64,000 nucleotides of DNA, from positions 2,294,001 to 2,358,000 of the forward strand of contig NZ_LT964979.1 of the NCBI RefSeq assembly GCF_900240335.1. The letters run 5' to 3'. The translations under genes were made by a program, and so were the position numbers. The notes below the pieces were generated by a model. The model made no database searches. It saw only the letters and a list, made by a program, of their open reading frames with translations, and was not told the origin of the DNA. Shown here in pieces: positions 53,838 through 63,084 of this stretch. Position 1 is the first letter of the stretch, and each line of letters begins with the position of its first letter. This DNA comes from Flavimobilis massiliensis (GTDB lineage Bacteria; Actinomycetota; Actinomycetes; Actinomycetales; Cellulomonadaceae).

Positions 53838-55256
53838 CTATGTGCGCGGCCCTGCTCCCCGGACAGCGTAGCGAGCCGCGAGCCGCGCCGTGAGCCGTTC
53901 GAGCGGCCCCTTCCCGAGCGTGAGCGCCCAGAGGGTCGCGGCCGCCAGGAGCACGCCGACCTGCCAGAGCCAGGTCGTGAGCCCGGTCGGTTCGACGAAC
54001 CTCGGCACGAAGAAGCTGACGATGTGCAGGGAGTACACGGTGAGCGGCATGCTGCCGAGCGCGGCGACCGGCACGAGCAGCTGCCGCAGGACGCGCGGAC
54101 GTCCGAGCGCGAGGCAGAGGCCGAGCGTCGCGAGCACGAACCCGCCGGAGCCCACGACCTCGCCGAGCCCCCCGGAGTGCGGCTCCGCGGAGACGAGCGC
54201 CCCGCGGACCGCGTCCCACGTGAGGCTGTCGGTCACGAGGGGCGAGCGCCACCATCCGTCGGCCGGGTCCGCGCTCCACCCGAACGACGCCGAGCTTTCG
54301 AGCTTGACGAGCGGCGAGCCGGACGTCACCGAGCCGGGCACAGGTGCCTCGACGGTCGCGCCAGCGGTGCGCCAGCACGACACCGACTCCTCGTCCTGCC
54401 GGATGCAGGTGAAGCCTGCGAGGTCGACGTCCTCGCCCGGCACCTCGACGATCGACGACCCCGGGTCGGAGGGTTCCGCGACGGACGGCTCGTCCGCGTC
54501 CACCGGCGCGAGGAGGGTTGCTCCGCCGTAGCCTGCGACGCAGAGGACGATGCCGACGGCGACCATCGCCCCGGCCCGGCGCAGAGAACCGAGATCGCCA
54601 CGGCCCACGACGAGGCCCGTGAGGACGAGCGCGAGCCACACCGGCAGCGGGTACATGCCGAGGAGGACGAGCTGGGCGGCGCTGCCGCCGAGGAGGTAGG
54701 TGGCCTTCGCGAGCGACACGAGCGGGCCGAGCACGACGACGAGTACCGCGACGAGGAGGAGCAGCCGACGCGTCGACCACCCGACGATCGGCGCCACGAG
54801 GATGAAGAGGATCCCGTAGAAGCCGAGGATGATCGCGACGGGTGAGCCCACGAGCTCGAGCAGCACGCCGAGCCCGAGGACGACGACCCCGCGCCCGACG
54901 AGCGCGAGCCGGGTGCGACGCACCTCGTCGGCCGGTGCCGTCCGGACACCTCGGGTCATGAGGGCGATCGACACGCCGGCGACGAGCGCGAAGAGTAGGG
55001 ACGAGCGGCCGTGGACGACACCGGCCCACGTCCCGGGGTCGCCGACGACGAACTGCGGCGCGTTCCCGACGTGCGCGGCGATCATGCCGACGACGGCGAG
55101 GGCCCGGGCGACGTCGAGGCCCGCGACGCGTGGTGGGCGGACGATTCGCGACCACCGCTCACCGATGCCGCGACGAGGGCGGGATGGCGTGCTGGTCGGT
55201 GTGCTGGTCGGCGTGCTGGACAGTGGGGCGCCAGCGCCCTCGAGTGTGGTCGTCAC
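53838..55256 (-). CDS. Multi-pass acyltransferase-like membrane protein
   Basis: 472 residues with about ten membrane segments. RVAGLDVARALAVVGMIAAH near residue 45 is the opening signature of the heparan-alpha-glucosaminide acetyltransferase-like/DUF418-type family in actinobacteria. A polar extracellular loop of about 110 residues with two Cys (FTCIRQDEESVSCWR) interrupts the helices. SMPLTVYSLHIVSFFV is a further family motif. It probably transfers acyl groups to envelope sugars, by family knowledge only. GTG 55256 lies seven bases after TAGGCT. Confidence 0.75.
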   Translation of the reverse strand: MTTTLEGAGAPLSSTPTSTPTSTPSRPRRGIGERWSRIVRPPRVAGLDVARALAVVGMIAAHVGNAPQFVVGDPGTWAGVVHGRSSLLFALVAGVSIALMTRGVRTAPADEVRRTRLALVGRGVVVLGLGVLLELVGSPVAIILGFYGILFILVAPIVGWSTRRLLLLVAVLVVVLGPLVSLAKATYLLGGSAAQLVLLGMYPLPVWLALVLTGLVVGRGDLGSLRRAGAMVAVGIVLCVAGYGGATLLAPVDADEPSVAEPSDPGSSIVEVPGEDVDLAGFTCIRQDEESVSCWRTAGATVEAPVPGSVTSGSPLVKLESSASFGWSADPADGWWRSPLVTDSLTWDAVRGALVSAEPHSGGLGEVVGSGGFVLATLGLCLALGRPRVLRQLLVPVAALGSMPLTVYSLHIVSFFVPRFVEPTGLTTWLWQVGVLLAAATLWALTLGKGPLERLTARLAARYAVRGAGPRT

Positions 55257-55361
55257 GGGTGCGAGCCTAGGGGCTGCCGGGGGCCCGGGGAATGAACTGC
55301 GCAAGTGCAACTTTGCGGATCTTGTGAAGGAAGCTGGACGGTGTCCGCGCAGGTCAGGTGC

Positions 55362-56225
55362 TCACGTGGGGTTGCAACGGGCCAGCAGGTACGCGAGGTA
55401 GTCGACCTCGGGACGCCACGGCTCGAGGTTCCACGTCTCCTTGCCGGGGGCCCCGAGCGCGTGGCAGCGCAACTGATGGTCCATGACCGTCGTGCCCGCG
55501 TCGGGCTCGGACTCGACGAGCTCGGCGCGCACGGCCTCGAGCGCGGCCGCCGAGCCCGAACGGCCGAAGGTCGTCGGGTCCACCTGGAGGGAGCGGCCGC
55601 CCTCGACGTCGTCGGCCCACGTCGCGCTCTCGACGGCGCGCGGCGCGACCGTGAGCGCCACCTTCGCGGGCGGGGCCGCGGTCGTCGACGATGCCGACGC
55701 GCGGGCCGCGACCTCGACGACGAGCCGGCGGCCGTCGTCCTCGGTGCGGGTGCTCACCCGGCGGACGCCATCGGCATCACGGGCCGATGGGTCCGTGCCG
55801 CCGACGCGCAACGGGTCGGCGGCGTCGGTGAGCGTCGCCGACCCGTCCGCGTACGCGGTCCAGCGGGCGCCGTCGACGGTGACCTCGAGCGCCTCGCCGT
55901 CGCCGAGCATCGCGGACACGACGACGACGCCGTCGACGAGTGCGGCCTCTGGCGCGTCGGCCCCGCCGGGTGAGGTCACCGTCGTCGCGCGCCCGAGCGC
56001 GTCGGAGACGCGCACCGACGTGGACGGCGACGGTTCGGTCGTGCCCTCGGGAGCGGCCGACGGAGGCGTGGCGGACGTGGCCGGCTCCGCCAGCGTCGGA
56101 CCCGGACTTTCCCCCGACGGGCCAGGGCCGCACGCGACCAGCGCAGATGCGCAGGTCGGCGCCGCGACGAGGCGTCGGACGCGCCTCGTCGCGACACGCT
56201 GCCCAGTGCTGGTCGTCGACGTCAC
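55362..56225 (-). CDS. Putative lipoprotein with C-terminal DUF2599
   Basis: 287 residues. A basic start, a hydrophobic stretch and SALVAC (Cys at 32) suggest a lipoprotein signal. A Pro/Ser/Thr-rich spacer follows. The C-terminal 50 residues, with MDHQLRCHALGAPGKETWNL and EPWRPEVDYLAYLLARCNPT, match DUF2599 of secreted actinobacterial proteins. Two Cys there could form a disulfide. The GTG at 56225 lies seven bases after TAGGGT. Function unknown. Confidence 0.75.
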   Translation of the reverse strand: MTSTTSTGQRVATRRVRRLVAAPTCASALVACGPGPSGESPGPTLAEPATSATPPSAAPEGTTEPSPSTSVRVSDALGRATTVTSPGGADAPEAALVDGVVVVSAMLGDGEALEVTVDGARWTAYADGSATLTDAADPLRVGGTDPSARDADGVRRVSTRTEDDGRRLVVEVAARASASSTTAAPPAKVALTVAPRAVESATWADDVEGGRSLQVDPTTFGRSGSAAALEAVRAELVESEPDAGTTVMDHQLRCHALGAPGKETWNLEPWRPEVDYLAYLLARCNPT

Positions 56226-56391
56226 CCTGCCGACCCTAGCGACCCGCTCCCCGTGCGAGTGCCGGGTGAAAGCACCTACGCTAAGCGCGGTCCGGGTGAG
56301 ACGAGACGCGCGTCATACCGACACATGTCACGACGGTGCCACCCTCATGGGCGGACCCGCACGAGCGACGAGCAGCACGAGGAGGACACGG

Positions 56392-57168
56392 GTGGGGCGC
56401 ACGATCATCGTCGGTACAGGAGTCCTCGCCCGGGCCGCGGCCCGGGCGATTGAACGACACGGACGCCAGGCCGTGCTCGTCGGACGCCGCGACGGCGTCG
56501 ACGTGCGCGGACCCATCGACCTCCGCCCGTTCACCGACGGCGAGCCCGTCGACGCGGTCCTCGAGGCGACGAGCACGGACGCGAACCGCCCAGCGGACGC
56601 CGTCCGGTTCTTCGAGGCGTCCGCCCGGCACGTCGCAGCCGCCGCCCACGACGTCGACGCTGGCATGCACGTCGTCGTGTCGATCGTCGGCTGCCACCGC
56701 GCGACCGGGTACGCGCACTACGCGGGCAAGGTCGCCCAGGAACGCGCCGCGCGCGCCGCCGCGACCGACGCGACCCCCGCGATCATCGTCCGGTCCACCC
56801 AGTGGTTCACGTTCCCCGGCCAGCTCGTCGACCGCCTCGCGCGCGGTCCCGTCATGCCCGTCCCGAGCATGCGGCTGCGACCCGTCGCGCTCGAGACCGT
56901 CGCCGACGTCGTCGCCGAGATCGTCGTCGGGAAGCGTGAGCGCGAGAGCGCATGCGTGTGCGGGCCCGAGACGATGACGCTTGCGCAGATGGTCGCCCGC
57001 CTCGAGGGGAGGCCCGCCGTGCGCATCCCCGTGCCGCTGCCCGGCGCCGCGCGCGAGGCGCGCACCGGGGCGCTGCTCCCGACCGGTGGCGTCGAGGTCG
57101 TCGGGCCCCGCTTCGAGGACTGGCTGCGCGAGCACCCCGACGGACGCCAGCACGAACTCGACGCCTGA
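56392..57168 (+). CDS. Rossmann-fold NAD(P)-binding protein (atypical SDR/NmrA-like)
   Basis: 258 residues. RTIIVGTGVLARAAARAIER is a dinucleotide-binding start; SIVGCHRATGYAHYAGKVAQE has the Tyr-x3-Lys of extended/atypical SDRs; IIVRSTQWFTFPGQLV follows the NmrA/NAD(P)-epimerase pattern. No substrate can be assigned. GTG 56392 follows GAGGAGGA; an ATG at 56347 in frame would add 15 residues without a ribosome site. Confidence 0.72.
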   Translation: MGRTIIVGTGVLARAAARAIERHGRQAVLVGRRDGVDVRGPIDLRPFTDGEPVDAVLEATSTDANRPADAVRFFEASARHVAAAAHDVDAGMHVVVSIVGCHRATGYAHYAGKVAQERAARAAATDATPAIIVRSTQWFTFPGQLVDRLARGPVMPVPSMRLRPVALETVADVVAEIVVGKRERESACVCGPETMTLAQMVARLEGRPAVRIPVPLPGAAREARTGALLPTGGVEVVGPRFEDWLREHPDGRQHELDA

Positions 57169-57251
57169 CCGGCGCGACGGGCCGTCCTGCGCCTGCCGGA
57201 CCCGCGCCGCCGGAGGCTGAGACGCGCGTCCGGCGCGTCCGCGGGCGCGGC

Positions 57252-57257
57252 TAGACT
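57252..57257 (+). promoter_or_regulatory. Likely -10 element for purL
   Basis: TAGACT lies about 100 bases before purL, with no gene between. Identical to the hexamer before purA. Confidence 0.5.
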
Positions 57258-57357
57258 GGCGGCGTCTCGCACCGTACGGAGGAGCACCCGGCCGCGCCCA
57301 CGCCCGCGCGGACGACGCCGGCTCGCCGCACGCCGCCCACCACGCCCGAGGGAATCG

Positions 57358-59679
57358 ATGACCGCGCCCAAGCCCACCCTGGACACCGTCGAGAACGCAG
57401 CGGCCACTCCCGACGAGGAGCAGCCCTTCGCGTCTCTCGGGCTCAAGCCCGACGAGTACCAGCGGATCAAGGACATCCTGGGTCGCCGCCCCACGGCCGC
57501 CGAGCTCGCGATGTACTCCGTCATGTGGTCCGAGCACTGCTCGTACAAGTCCTCGAAGATCCACCTGTCGAAGTTCGGCGCCAAGACGACCGACGAGATG
57601 AAGAAGCACCTCCTCGTCGGCATCGGCGAGAACGCGGGCGTCGTCGACATCGGCGACGGCTGGGCCGTGACCTTCAAGGTCGAGTCCCACAACCACCCGT
57701 CGTTCGTCGAGCCCTACCAGGGCGCCGCGACGGGCGTCGGCGGCATCGTCCGCGACATCATCTCCATGGGCGCGCGCCCCGTCGCCGTCATGGACCAGCT
57801 GCGCTTCGGCGACGTCGACCACCCGGACACGGCACGCGTCGTCCACGGCGTCGTCTCCGGCGTCGGCGGCTACGGCAACTCCCTCGGCCTGCCGAACATC
57901 GGCGGCGAGCTCGTCTTCGACGCGTCCTACCAGGGCAATCCCCTCGTCAACGCACTGTGCCTCGGCGTGCTGCGCCACGAGGACATTCACCTCGCCAACG
58001 CCTCGGGCGTCGGCAACAAGGTCGTGCTCTTCGGCGCCCGCACGGGCGGCGACGGCATCGGCGGCGCCTCGATCCTCGCGTCCGAGACGTTCGAAGACGG
58101 CGTCCCCGCCAAGCGCCCGTCCGTGCAGGTGGGCGACCCCTTCATGGAGAAGGTGCTCATCGAGTGCTGCCTCGAGCTCTACGGGGCTGAGGTCGTCGAG
58201 GGCATCCAGGACCTCGGCGCGGCCGGCATCTCCTGCGCGACGAGCGAGCTCGCGTCCAACGGTGACGGCGGCATGCACGTGTGGCTCGACGACGTCCTGC
58301 TGCGCGACCCGACGCTCAACGCCGGCGAGATCCTCATGTCGGAGTCGCAGGAGCGCATGATGGCCGTCGTCACGCCGGCCAAACTCGAGCAGTTCCTCGC
58401 GATCACGAAGAAGTGGGACGTCGAGACCGCCGTCATCGGCGAGGTCAACGGCTCGGGACGCCTGACGATCGACCACCACGGTCAGCGCATCGTCGACGTC
58501 GACCCCCGCACCGTCGCTCACGAGGGACCCGTCTACGACCGTCCCTACGCGCGTCCCGCGTGGCAGGACGGCCTCAACGCTGACACGACCGTCGCCGCCG
58601 GCCTCGCCCGCCCCGCGACGGGCGACGAGCTGCGCGCCGCCGCGCTCGCCGTGCTCGGCTCGCCCAACCACTCGTCCAAGGCGTGGGTGACCAACCAGTA
58701 CGACCGCTTCGTCCAGGGCAACACCGCGCTCGCGCAGCCCGACGACTCGGGCGTCGTCCGCGTCGACGAGTCCACGAACCTCGGCGTCGCCCTCTCGACC
58801 GACGCCAACGGCCGCTACGCGAAGCTCGACCCGCGCACCGGCGCCCAGCTCGCGCTCGCCGAGGCGTACCGCAACGTCGCCACGACGGGCGCCCGCCCCC
58901 TCGCGATCACCGACTGCCTGAACTTCGGTTCGCCCGAGGACACGGACTCCATGTGGCAGCTCGTCGAGGCCATCGAGGGTCTCGCCGACGGCTGCCTCGA
59001 GCTCGGCACGCCCGTCACGGGCGGCAACGTGTCTCTCTACAACGGCACGGGCGAGCCCGGCCAGATCGACTCCTCGATCCACCCGACGCCCGTCGTTGGC
59101 GTCCTCGGGGTCATCGACGACGTCACGCGCGCGACCGCGTCCGGCTGGCGCACCGAGGGGCAGACGATCTTCCTCCTCGGCACGACGCGCGCCGAACTCG
59201 ACGGCTCGGCCTGGGCCGACGTCGTCCACCGCCACCTCGGTGGCGTGCCCCCGCGGCTCGACCTCGCCGCGGAGAAGACGCTCGCTGACGTCCTCGTCAA
59301 CGCCTCGCGCGACGAGCTCGTCGACGCCGCGCACGACCTCTCCGAGGGCGGCCTCGTCCAGGCGCTCCTCGAGTCCTGCCTGCGCTACGGTGTCGGCGCG
59401 CGCGTCTCGATCGCGAGCCTCGTCGAGCGCGACGGCGTCACCGAGTTCGAGGCGCTCTTCTCCGAGTCCGTCGCCCGCGCCGTCGTCTCCGTGCCGCGCG
59501 GCGAGGAGCAGCGCCTCGTCGACGCGTGCGTCGCCCGCGGCGTGCCGCTCCTCAAGCTCGGGGAGACCGGCGCGGTCGTGGGCGACGAGCCCGCGCTCGT
59601 CGTCGACGGCCTCTTCGAGGTGCCGCTCGCCGAGGCCCGCGAGATCTTCGAGGGCACGCTGCCGCGCATCTTCGGCTGA
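57358..59679 (+). CDS. purL: Phosphoribosylformylglycinamidine synthase PurL
   Basis: 773-residue catalytic subunit (small-type PurL that needs PurS and PurQ). It makes FGAM from FGAR, ATP and glutamine-derived ammonia. MWSEHCSYKSSKIHL and VGIGENAGVVDIGDGWAV, VESHNHPSFVEPYQGAATGV and GIQDLGAAGISCATSE are the ATP/FGAR-binding signatures. Length is right. ATG 57358. It is separated from purSQ by 32 kb. It is monocistronic with a good terminator. Confidence 0.97.
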   Translation: MTAPKPTLDTVENAAATPDEEQPFASLGLKPDEYQRIKDILGRRPTAAELAMYSVMWSEHCSYKSSKIHLSKFGAKTTDEMKKHLLVGIGENAGVVDIGDGWAVTFKVESHNHPSFVEPYQGAATGVGGIVRDIISMGARPVAVMDQLRFGDVDHPDTARVVHGVVSGVGGYGNSLGLPNIGGELVFDASYQGNPLVNALCLGVLRHEDIHLANASGVGNKVVLFGARTGGDGIGGASILASETFEDGVPAKRPSVQVGDPFMEKVLIECCLELYGAEVVEGIQDLGAAGISCATSELASNGDGGMHVWLDDVLLRDPTLNAGEILMSESQERMMAVVTPAKLEQFLAITKKWDVETAVIGEVNGSGRLTIDHHGQRIVDVDPRTVAHEGPVYDRPYARPAWQDGLNADTTVAAGLARPATGDELRAAALAVLGSPNHSSKAWVTNQYDRFVQGNTALAQPDDSGVVRVDESTNLGVALSTDANGRYAKLDPRTGAQLALAEAYRNVATTGARPLAITDCLNFGSPEDTDSMWQLVEAIEGLADGCLELGTPVTGGNVSLYNGTGEPGQIDSSIHPTPVVGVLGVIDDVTRATASGWRTEGQTIFLLGTTRAELDGSAWADVVHRHLGGVPPRLDLAAEKTLADVLVNASRDELVDAAHDLSEGGLVQALLESCLRYGVGARVSIASLVERDGVTEFEALFSESVARAVVSVPRGEEQRLVDACVARGVPLLKLGETGAVVGDEPALVVDGLFEVPLAEAREIFEGTLPRIFG

Positions 59680-59697
59680 CCTCCTCACGACGGATCG

Positions 59698-59730
59698 ACG
59701 GATCCCGCCCAGGCGATGGGCGGGATCCGT
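59698..59730 (+). terminator. Rho-independent-like terminator after purL
   Basis: 13-bp stem (acggatcccgccc and complement), 7-base loop, then ctttcc. Confidence 0.85.
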
Positions 59731-59826
59731 CTTTCCGTCAGGGTTGACGCACCCGGGCCGGTCACACGATGGGGGATGCCTCGGTCGAGAAGGGGCACGG
59801 CAGGCGCAGAGGTGTGGGGGTCGGGG

Positions 59827-59877
59827 GCGGTCGCGGCGGCGNCCGTACGCGTGGACGCGCGCGGTCGCGGCGGCGGG
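59827..59877. other. Second ambiguous base with flanking repeats: probable assembly scar
   Basis: N at 59842 sits between two copies of cggtcgcggcggcg. Bases 59843-59872 are an exact 30-base reverse complement of 60007-60036, which is inside the downstream mutarotase gene. Such an inverted copy of nearby sequence at an ambiguous base is typical of a mis-joined contig end. The plus-strand frame passing through it is not credible. Confidence 0.7.
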
Positions 59878-59929
59878 GGCCCTTCTGGTAGACCGGTGGG
59901 AGAACCGCCCGTCCCGCGAGGAGCTCGTC

Positions 59930-60826
59930 GTGCCCGTCACCCTGCCGTCCACCGTCCGTCTCGAGCCAGGGGTGGGCGACGCGCCGCTCGTCGTCGTCGA
60001 GCACCGCGCCGCGACCGCGCGCGTCCACGCGTACGGGGCTCACGTCGTTGCGTGGGCGCCCGCGGGCGCGCGCGACGCGCTGTGGCTGTCGCCCGACGCG
60101 GTGCTCGCGCCGGGTGCGGCGATTCGCGGCGGCATCCCCCTGTGCTTCCCGTGGTTCGGGCCGCACCCGGACGGCGCCGGGCCCGCGCACGGCTTCGCGC
60201 GGACGAGCGCGTGGCGGCTCGTCGGCGCGACCGAGCTCCCGGACGACGAGCAGCGCCCCGGTGGCGCCGTCCTCCTCACCTTCGAGCTCACGCCCGCGGA
60301 CGTCGACCCCGCGCTCGCGGCCCTGTGGCCGCACGACTTCACGGCGCGCACGGAGGTCGAGGTCGGCGCGTCGCTCACCGTGAGCCTCACGACGACGAAC
60401 CACGGCGGCGAACCCGCCGACCTCACGCAGGCGCTCCACACGTACCTCGCGGTCGACGACGTCCGGCGGGCGCGTGTCGACGGGCTCGACGGCGGCCCGT
60501 ACCTCGACAAGGTCGACGGCGACGCCCGTCAGGTGCAGGACGGTCCCGTGCTCTTCACGGGCCCGACGGACCGCGTCTACCAGGGGACGTCGGCGAGGCT
60601 CACGGTCTCGGAGCCGGGTGGGCGGACGCTCGAGGTCGCGAAGGCGGGCTCGCGAACGACGGTCGTGTGGAACCCGTGGGTCGAGGGAGCGTCGGGCATG
60701 CGTGACGTTCCCGACGACGCGTGGCCGCACTTCGTGTGCGTCGAGGCGGCGAACGCGGCCGACGACGCCGTCCGCCTGCCGGCGGGGGAGACCCAGACCC
60801 TCACGACCCGCCTCACGGTCCTCTGA
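59930..60826 (+). CDS. D-hexose-6-phosphate mutarotase (aldose 1-epimerase family)
   Basis: 298 residues of the YeaD-type epimerase fold. AHVVAWAPAGARDALWLSPD at the start, GGIPLCFPWFGPHPDGAGPA (the Gly-Ile-Pro and Phe-Gly loop), GFARTSAWRL with His before it, and QALHTYLAV and FVCVEAAN later are family motifs with the catalytic His and Glu. It interconverts anomers of glucose 6-phosphate. GTG 59930 follows GAGGAG by nine bases. Upstream DNA is altered by the scar, so its promoter cannot be trusted. Confidence 0.88.
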   Translation: MPVTLPSTVRLEPGVGDAPLVVVEHRAATARVHAYGAHVVAWAPAGARDALWLSPDAVLAPGAAIRGGIPLCFPWFGPHPDGAGPAHGFARTSAWRLVGATELPDDEQRPGGAVLLTFELTPADVDPALAALWPHDFTARTEVEVGASLTVSLTTTNHGGEPADLTQALHTYLAVDDVRRARVDGLDGGPYLDKVDGDARQVQDGPVLFTGPTDRVYQGTSARLTVSEPGGRTLEVAKAGSRTTVVWNPWVEGASGMRDVPDDAWPHFVCVEAANAADDAVRLPAGETQTLTTRLTVL

Positions 60827-60844
60827 ACTCGCGCGGCTGCGCTC

Positions 60845-60885
60845 GATAGCCGATCCGTGCGCGTGCGGCGCACGGATCGGCTATC
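60845..60885. terminator. 18-bp stem hairpin after the mutarotase gene
   Basis: Arms gatagccgatccgtgcgc and complement, 5-base loop. The word gatagc echoes the 73-bp palindrome family, but the length and register differ. Confidence 0.75.
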
Positions 60886-60925
60886 CGCACCCCTGCGCCG
60901 CGTGGCTCTCCCTGAGGGGCGGGGC

Positions 60926-61276
60926 ATGGACAGCGCTGGGGGCAGGTCGACGGTCGCGGTCGAGATCGCGGTGCAGGACGCCGCCGGAGCGCGCGTCGCC
61001 CGCGAGGCGGGCGCCGACCGCGTCGAGCTCTGCGGCGCGCTCGACGCACGGGGCGATGTCGACCGCGACGCGGTCGCGCGCCTGCGGGACGCGGCCGACG
61101 GCCGTGACGTGACGTTCCACCTGGCCCTCGACGTCGTCCCCGACCGTCTCGCCGCGTTGCGCACGCTCGCGGACCTCGGCGTGCGGCGCGTCCTCATCTC
61201 GGGCGGCGCGGGCGCGGCCTACCTCGTCACGGACCCCGAGCGGGTCCGGGCCGTCGTGAGGGCCGCCCACACCTGA
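60926..61276 (+). pseudogene. Remnant of copper homeostasis protein CutC
   Basis: 116 codons. VEIAVQDAAGARVAREAGAD and RVELCGAL match the CutC N-terminus. The frame then jumps to a part normally found about 60 residues later (DARGDVDRDAVARL, DVTFHLALDVV, LGVRRVLISGGAG), and stops about 70 residues early. The junction is at GAL, a tripeptide that occurs at both ends of the missing part in family members, so loss by recombination between short repeats is likely. The missing segment includes most of the barrel, so it should not fold. Confidence 0.65.
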
Positions 61277-61549
61277 CCCGCCGCGGTCTCGCCATGCGGA
61301 CCTGGGCCGCGATACCAGCGCCACCGGCGCGCAGCATGTGGGATGCACGCGCGGGAGGTGATGCGCAAGGGACCAACGTTCCAGCGCCCCGGGGACGACC
61401 TGGCCGCGGTCGGATCCTGAGACGTCCCTGCGGCCACGGACGCGCAGTGCCACAGTGGACGTTTGGCGGCCTGGACACAACGTGCCCACCTATCGATACG
61501 GGCCGTCAGAACTGGGCGTCACCGCACGCCACGATGTCGAGGAGTCCCC
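61277..61549. other. Gap between the cutC remnant and gdhA
   Basis: 273 bases without a supported gene. It may include decayed cutC sequence and the gdhA promoter. No riboswitch or repeat is seen. Confidence 0.5.
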
Positions 61550-62887
61550 ATGCAGAGCTCGCTTGAGCCGGTCTTCGAGCAGGTCCTTAGTCGCAACCCG
61601 GGGGAGACGGAGTTCCACCAGTCCGTCCGCGAGGTCTTCGACTCCCTCGGCCCCGTCCTCACGAAGAACCCGCAGTACGCGGACGCCGCCGTGCTCCAGC
61701 GCATCTGCGAGCCCGAGCGCCAGATCATCTTCCGCGTGCCGTGGGTCGACGACTCCGGTCGCGTCCAGATCAACCGCGGCTTCCGCGTCGAGTTCAACTC
61801 CGCGCTCGGCCCCTACAAGGGCGGCCTGCGGTTCCATCCCTCGGTGTACCTCGGCATCATCAAGTTCCTCGGCTTCGAGCAGATCTTCAAGAACTCCCTC
61901 ACCGGTATGCCGATCGGCGGCGGCAAGGGCGGCTCCGACTTCGACCCGCGCGGCAAGTCCGACCGCGAGATCATGGTGTTCTGCCAGTCGTTCATGACCG
62001 AGCTCTACCGCCACATCGGCGAGTACACCGACGTCCCCGCGGGTGACATCGGCGTCGGCGGCCGCGAGATCGGCTACCTCTTCGGCCAGTACAAGCGCAT
62101 CACCAACCGCTACGAGTCCGGCGTCCTCACGGGCAAGGGCATCTCGTGGGGCGGGTCGCTCGTCCGCACCGAGGCCACGGGCTTCGGCACCGTCTTCTTC
62201 GCGCAGCACATGCTCGAGACCGTCAACGGCGGGTTCGAGGGCAAGCGCGTCGTCGTCTCCGGCTCGGGCAACGTCGCGATCTACGCGATGCAGAAGGCTC
62301 AGCAGCTCGGCGGCCACGTCGTCGCGTGCTCCGACTCCTCCGGCTACGTCGTCGACGAGGCAGGCATCGACGTCGAGCTCGTCCGTCAGGTCAAGGAGAT
62401 CGAGCGCGCGCGCATCTCGGAGTACGCCGAGCGCCGCCCGTCGGCGACCTTCGTTCCGGGTGGTCGCGTCTGGGAGGTCGGGGCCCAGGTCGCGCTCCCG
62501 TGCGCGACGCAGAACGAGCTCGACGAGGACGACGCCCGCGGGCTCATCGCGTCGGGCCTCGTCGCCGTCGCCGAGGGCGCCAACATGCCGACGACGCCCA
62601 AGGCGATCCAGCTCCTCCAGGAGGCTGGCATCCTCTTCGGCCCCGGCAAGGCCGCGAATGCCGGCGGCGTCGCGACGTCCGCGCTCGAGATGCAGCAGAA
62701 CGCTTCGCGTGACGCGTGGAGCTTCGAGCACACCGAGCAGCGCCTCGCCCGCATCATGAGCGACATCCACGACCGCTGCGCGACGACCGCCGACCAGTAC
62801 GACCAGCCGGGCAACTACGTCGCGGGCGCGAACATCGCGGGCTTCACGAAGGTCGCCGACGCGATGCTCGCCCTCGGCGTCATCTGA
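61550..62887 (+). CDS. gdhA: NADP-specific glutamate dehydrogenase
   Basis: 445 residues, hexameric small-type enzyme that aminates 2-oxoglutarate with ammonium. KGGLRFHPSVYLGIIKFLGF and FKNSLTGMPIGGGKGGSDFD hold the substrate and catalytic Lys residues; VVVSGSGNVAIYAMQKAQQL is the cofactor loop; AEGANMPTTPKA and GPGKAANAGGVATSALEM are late signatures. ATG 61550 follows GAGGAG. It would assimilate ammonium such as that made by NirBD. Confidence 0.96.
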   Translation: MQSSLEPVFEQVLSRNPGETEFHQSVREVFDSLGPVLTKNPQYADAAVLQRICEPERQIIFRVPWVDDSGRVQINRGFRVEFNSALGPYKGGLRFHPSVYLGIIKFLGFEQIFKNSLTGMPIGGGKGGSDFDPRGKSDREIMVFCQSFMTELYRHIGEYTDVPAGDIGVGGREIGYLFGQYKRITNRYESGVLTGKGISWGGSLVRTEATGFGTVFFAQHMLETVNGGFEGKRVVVSGSGNVAIYAMQKAQQLGGHVVACSDSSGYVVDEAGIDVELVRQVKEIERARISEYAERRPSATFVPGGRVWEVGAQVALPCATQNELDEDDARGLIASGLVAVAEGANMPTTPKAIQLLQEAGILFGPGKAANAGGVATSALEMQQNASRDAWSFEHTEQRLARIMSDIHDRCATTADQYDQPGNYVAGANIAGFTKVADAMLALGVI

Positions 62888-62901
62888 CGCCGTCACGTTC
62901 C

Positions 62902-62988
62902 GGGCCGGTCCGCCGGCCCTGCCGTCGCAGGTCCCCACCACGGGCTGGCACGGTTCCTCGAGGGCGGGCTCCCCACAGGGAGTCCGCC
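62902..62988 (+). terminator. Two hairpins after gdhA
   Basis: gggccgg/ccggccc (62902-62919) and an 11-bp stem with one G-U pair, ggcgggctccc/gggagtccgcc (62963-62988), follow the stop. Confidence 0.65.
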
Positions 62989-63084
62989 TTCGGCCTGTCC
63001 ACAGCCAGGCAGAACGCGACCTCGTCCACGGGCGCGGTCCGAGGCCTGCGGCAGCGCGCGCGTCGAGACGGTACCGTGACGCCC

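Noticed and set aside
56281..59952. Very long open frame (over 1200 codons) on the minus strand opposite purL
   Set aside because: It mirrors the codon pattern of purL and other genes (Arg/Asp/Leu-rich, no domains) and crosses the ambiguous base at 59842. High G+C DNA makes such antisense frames common.
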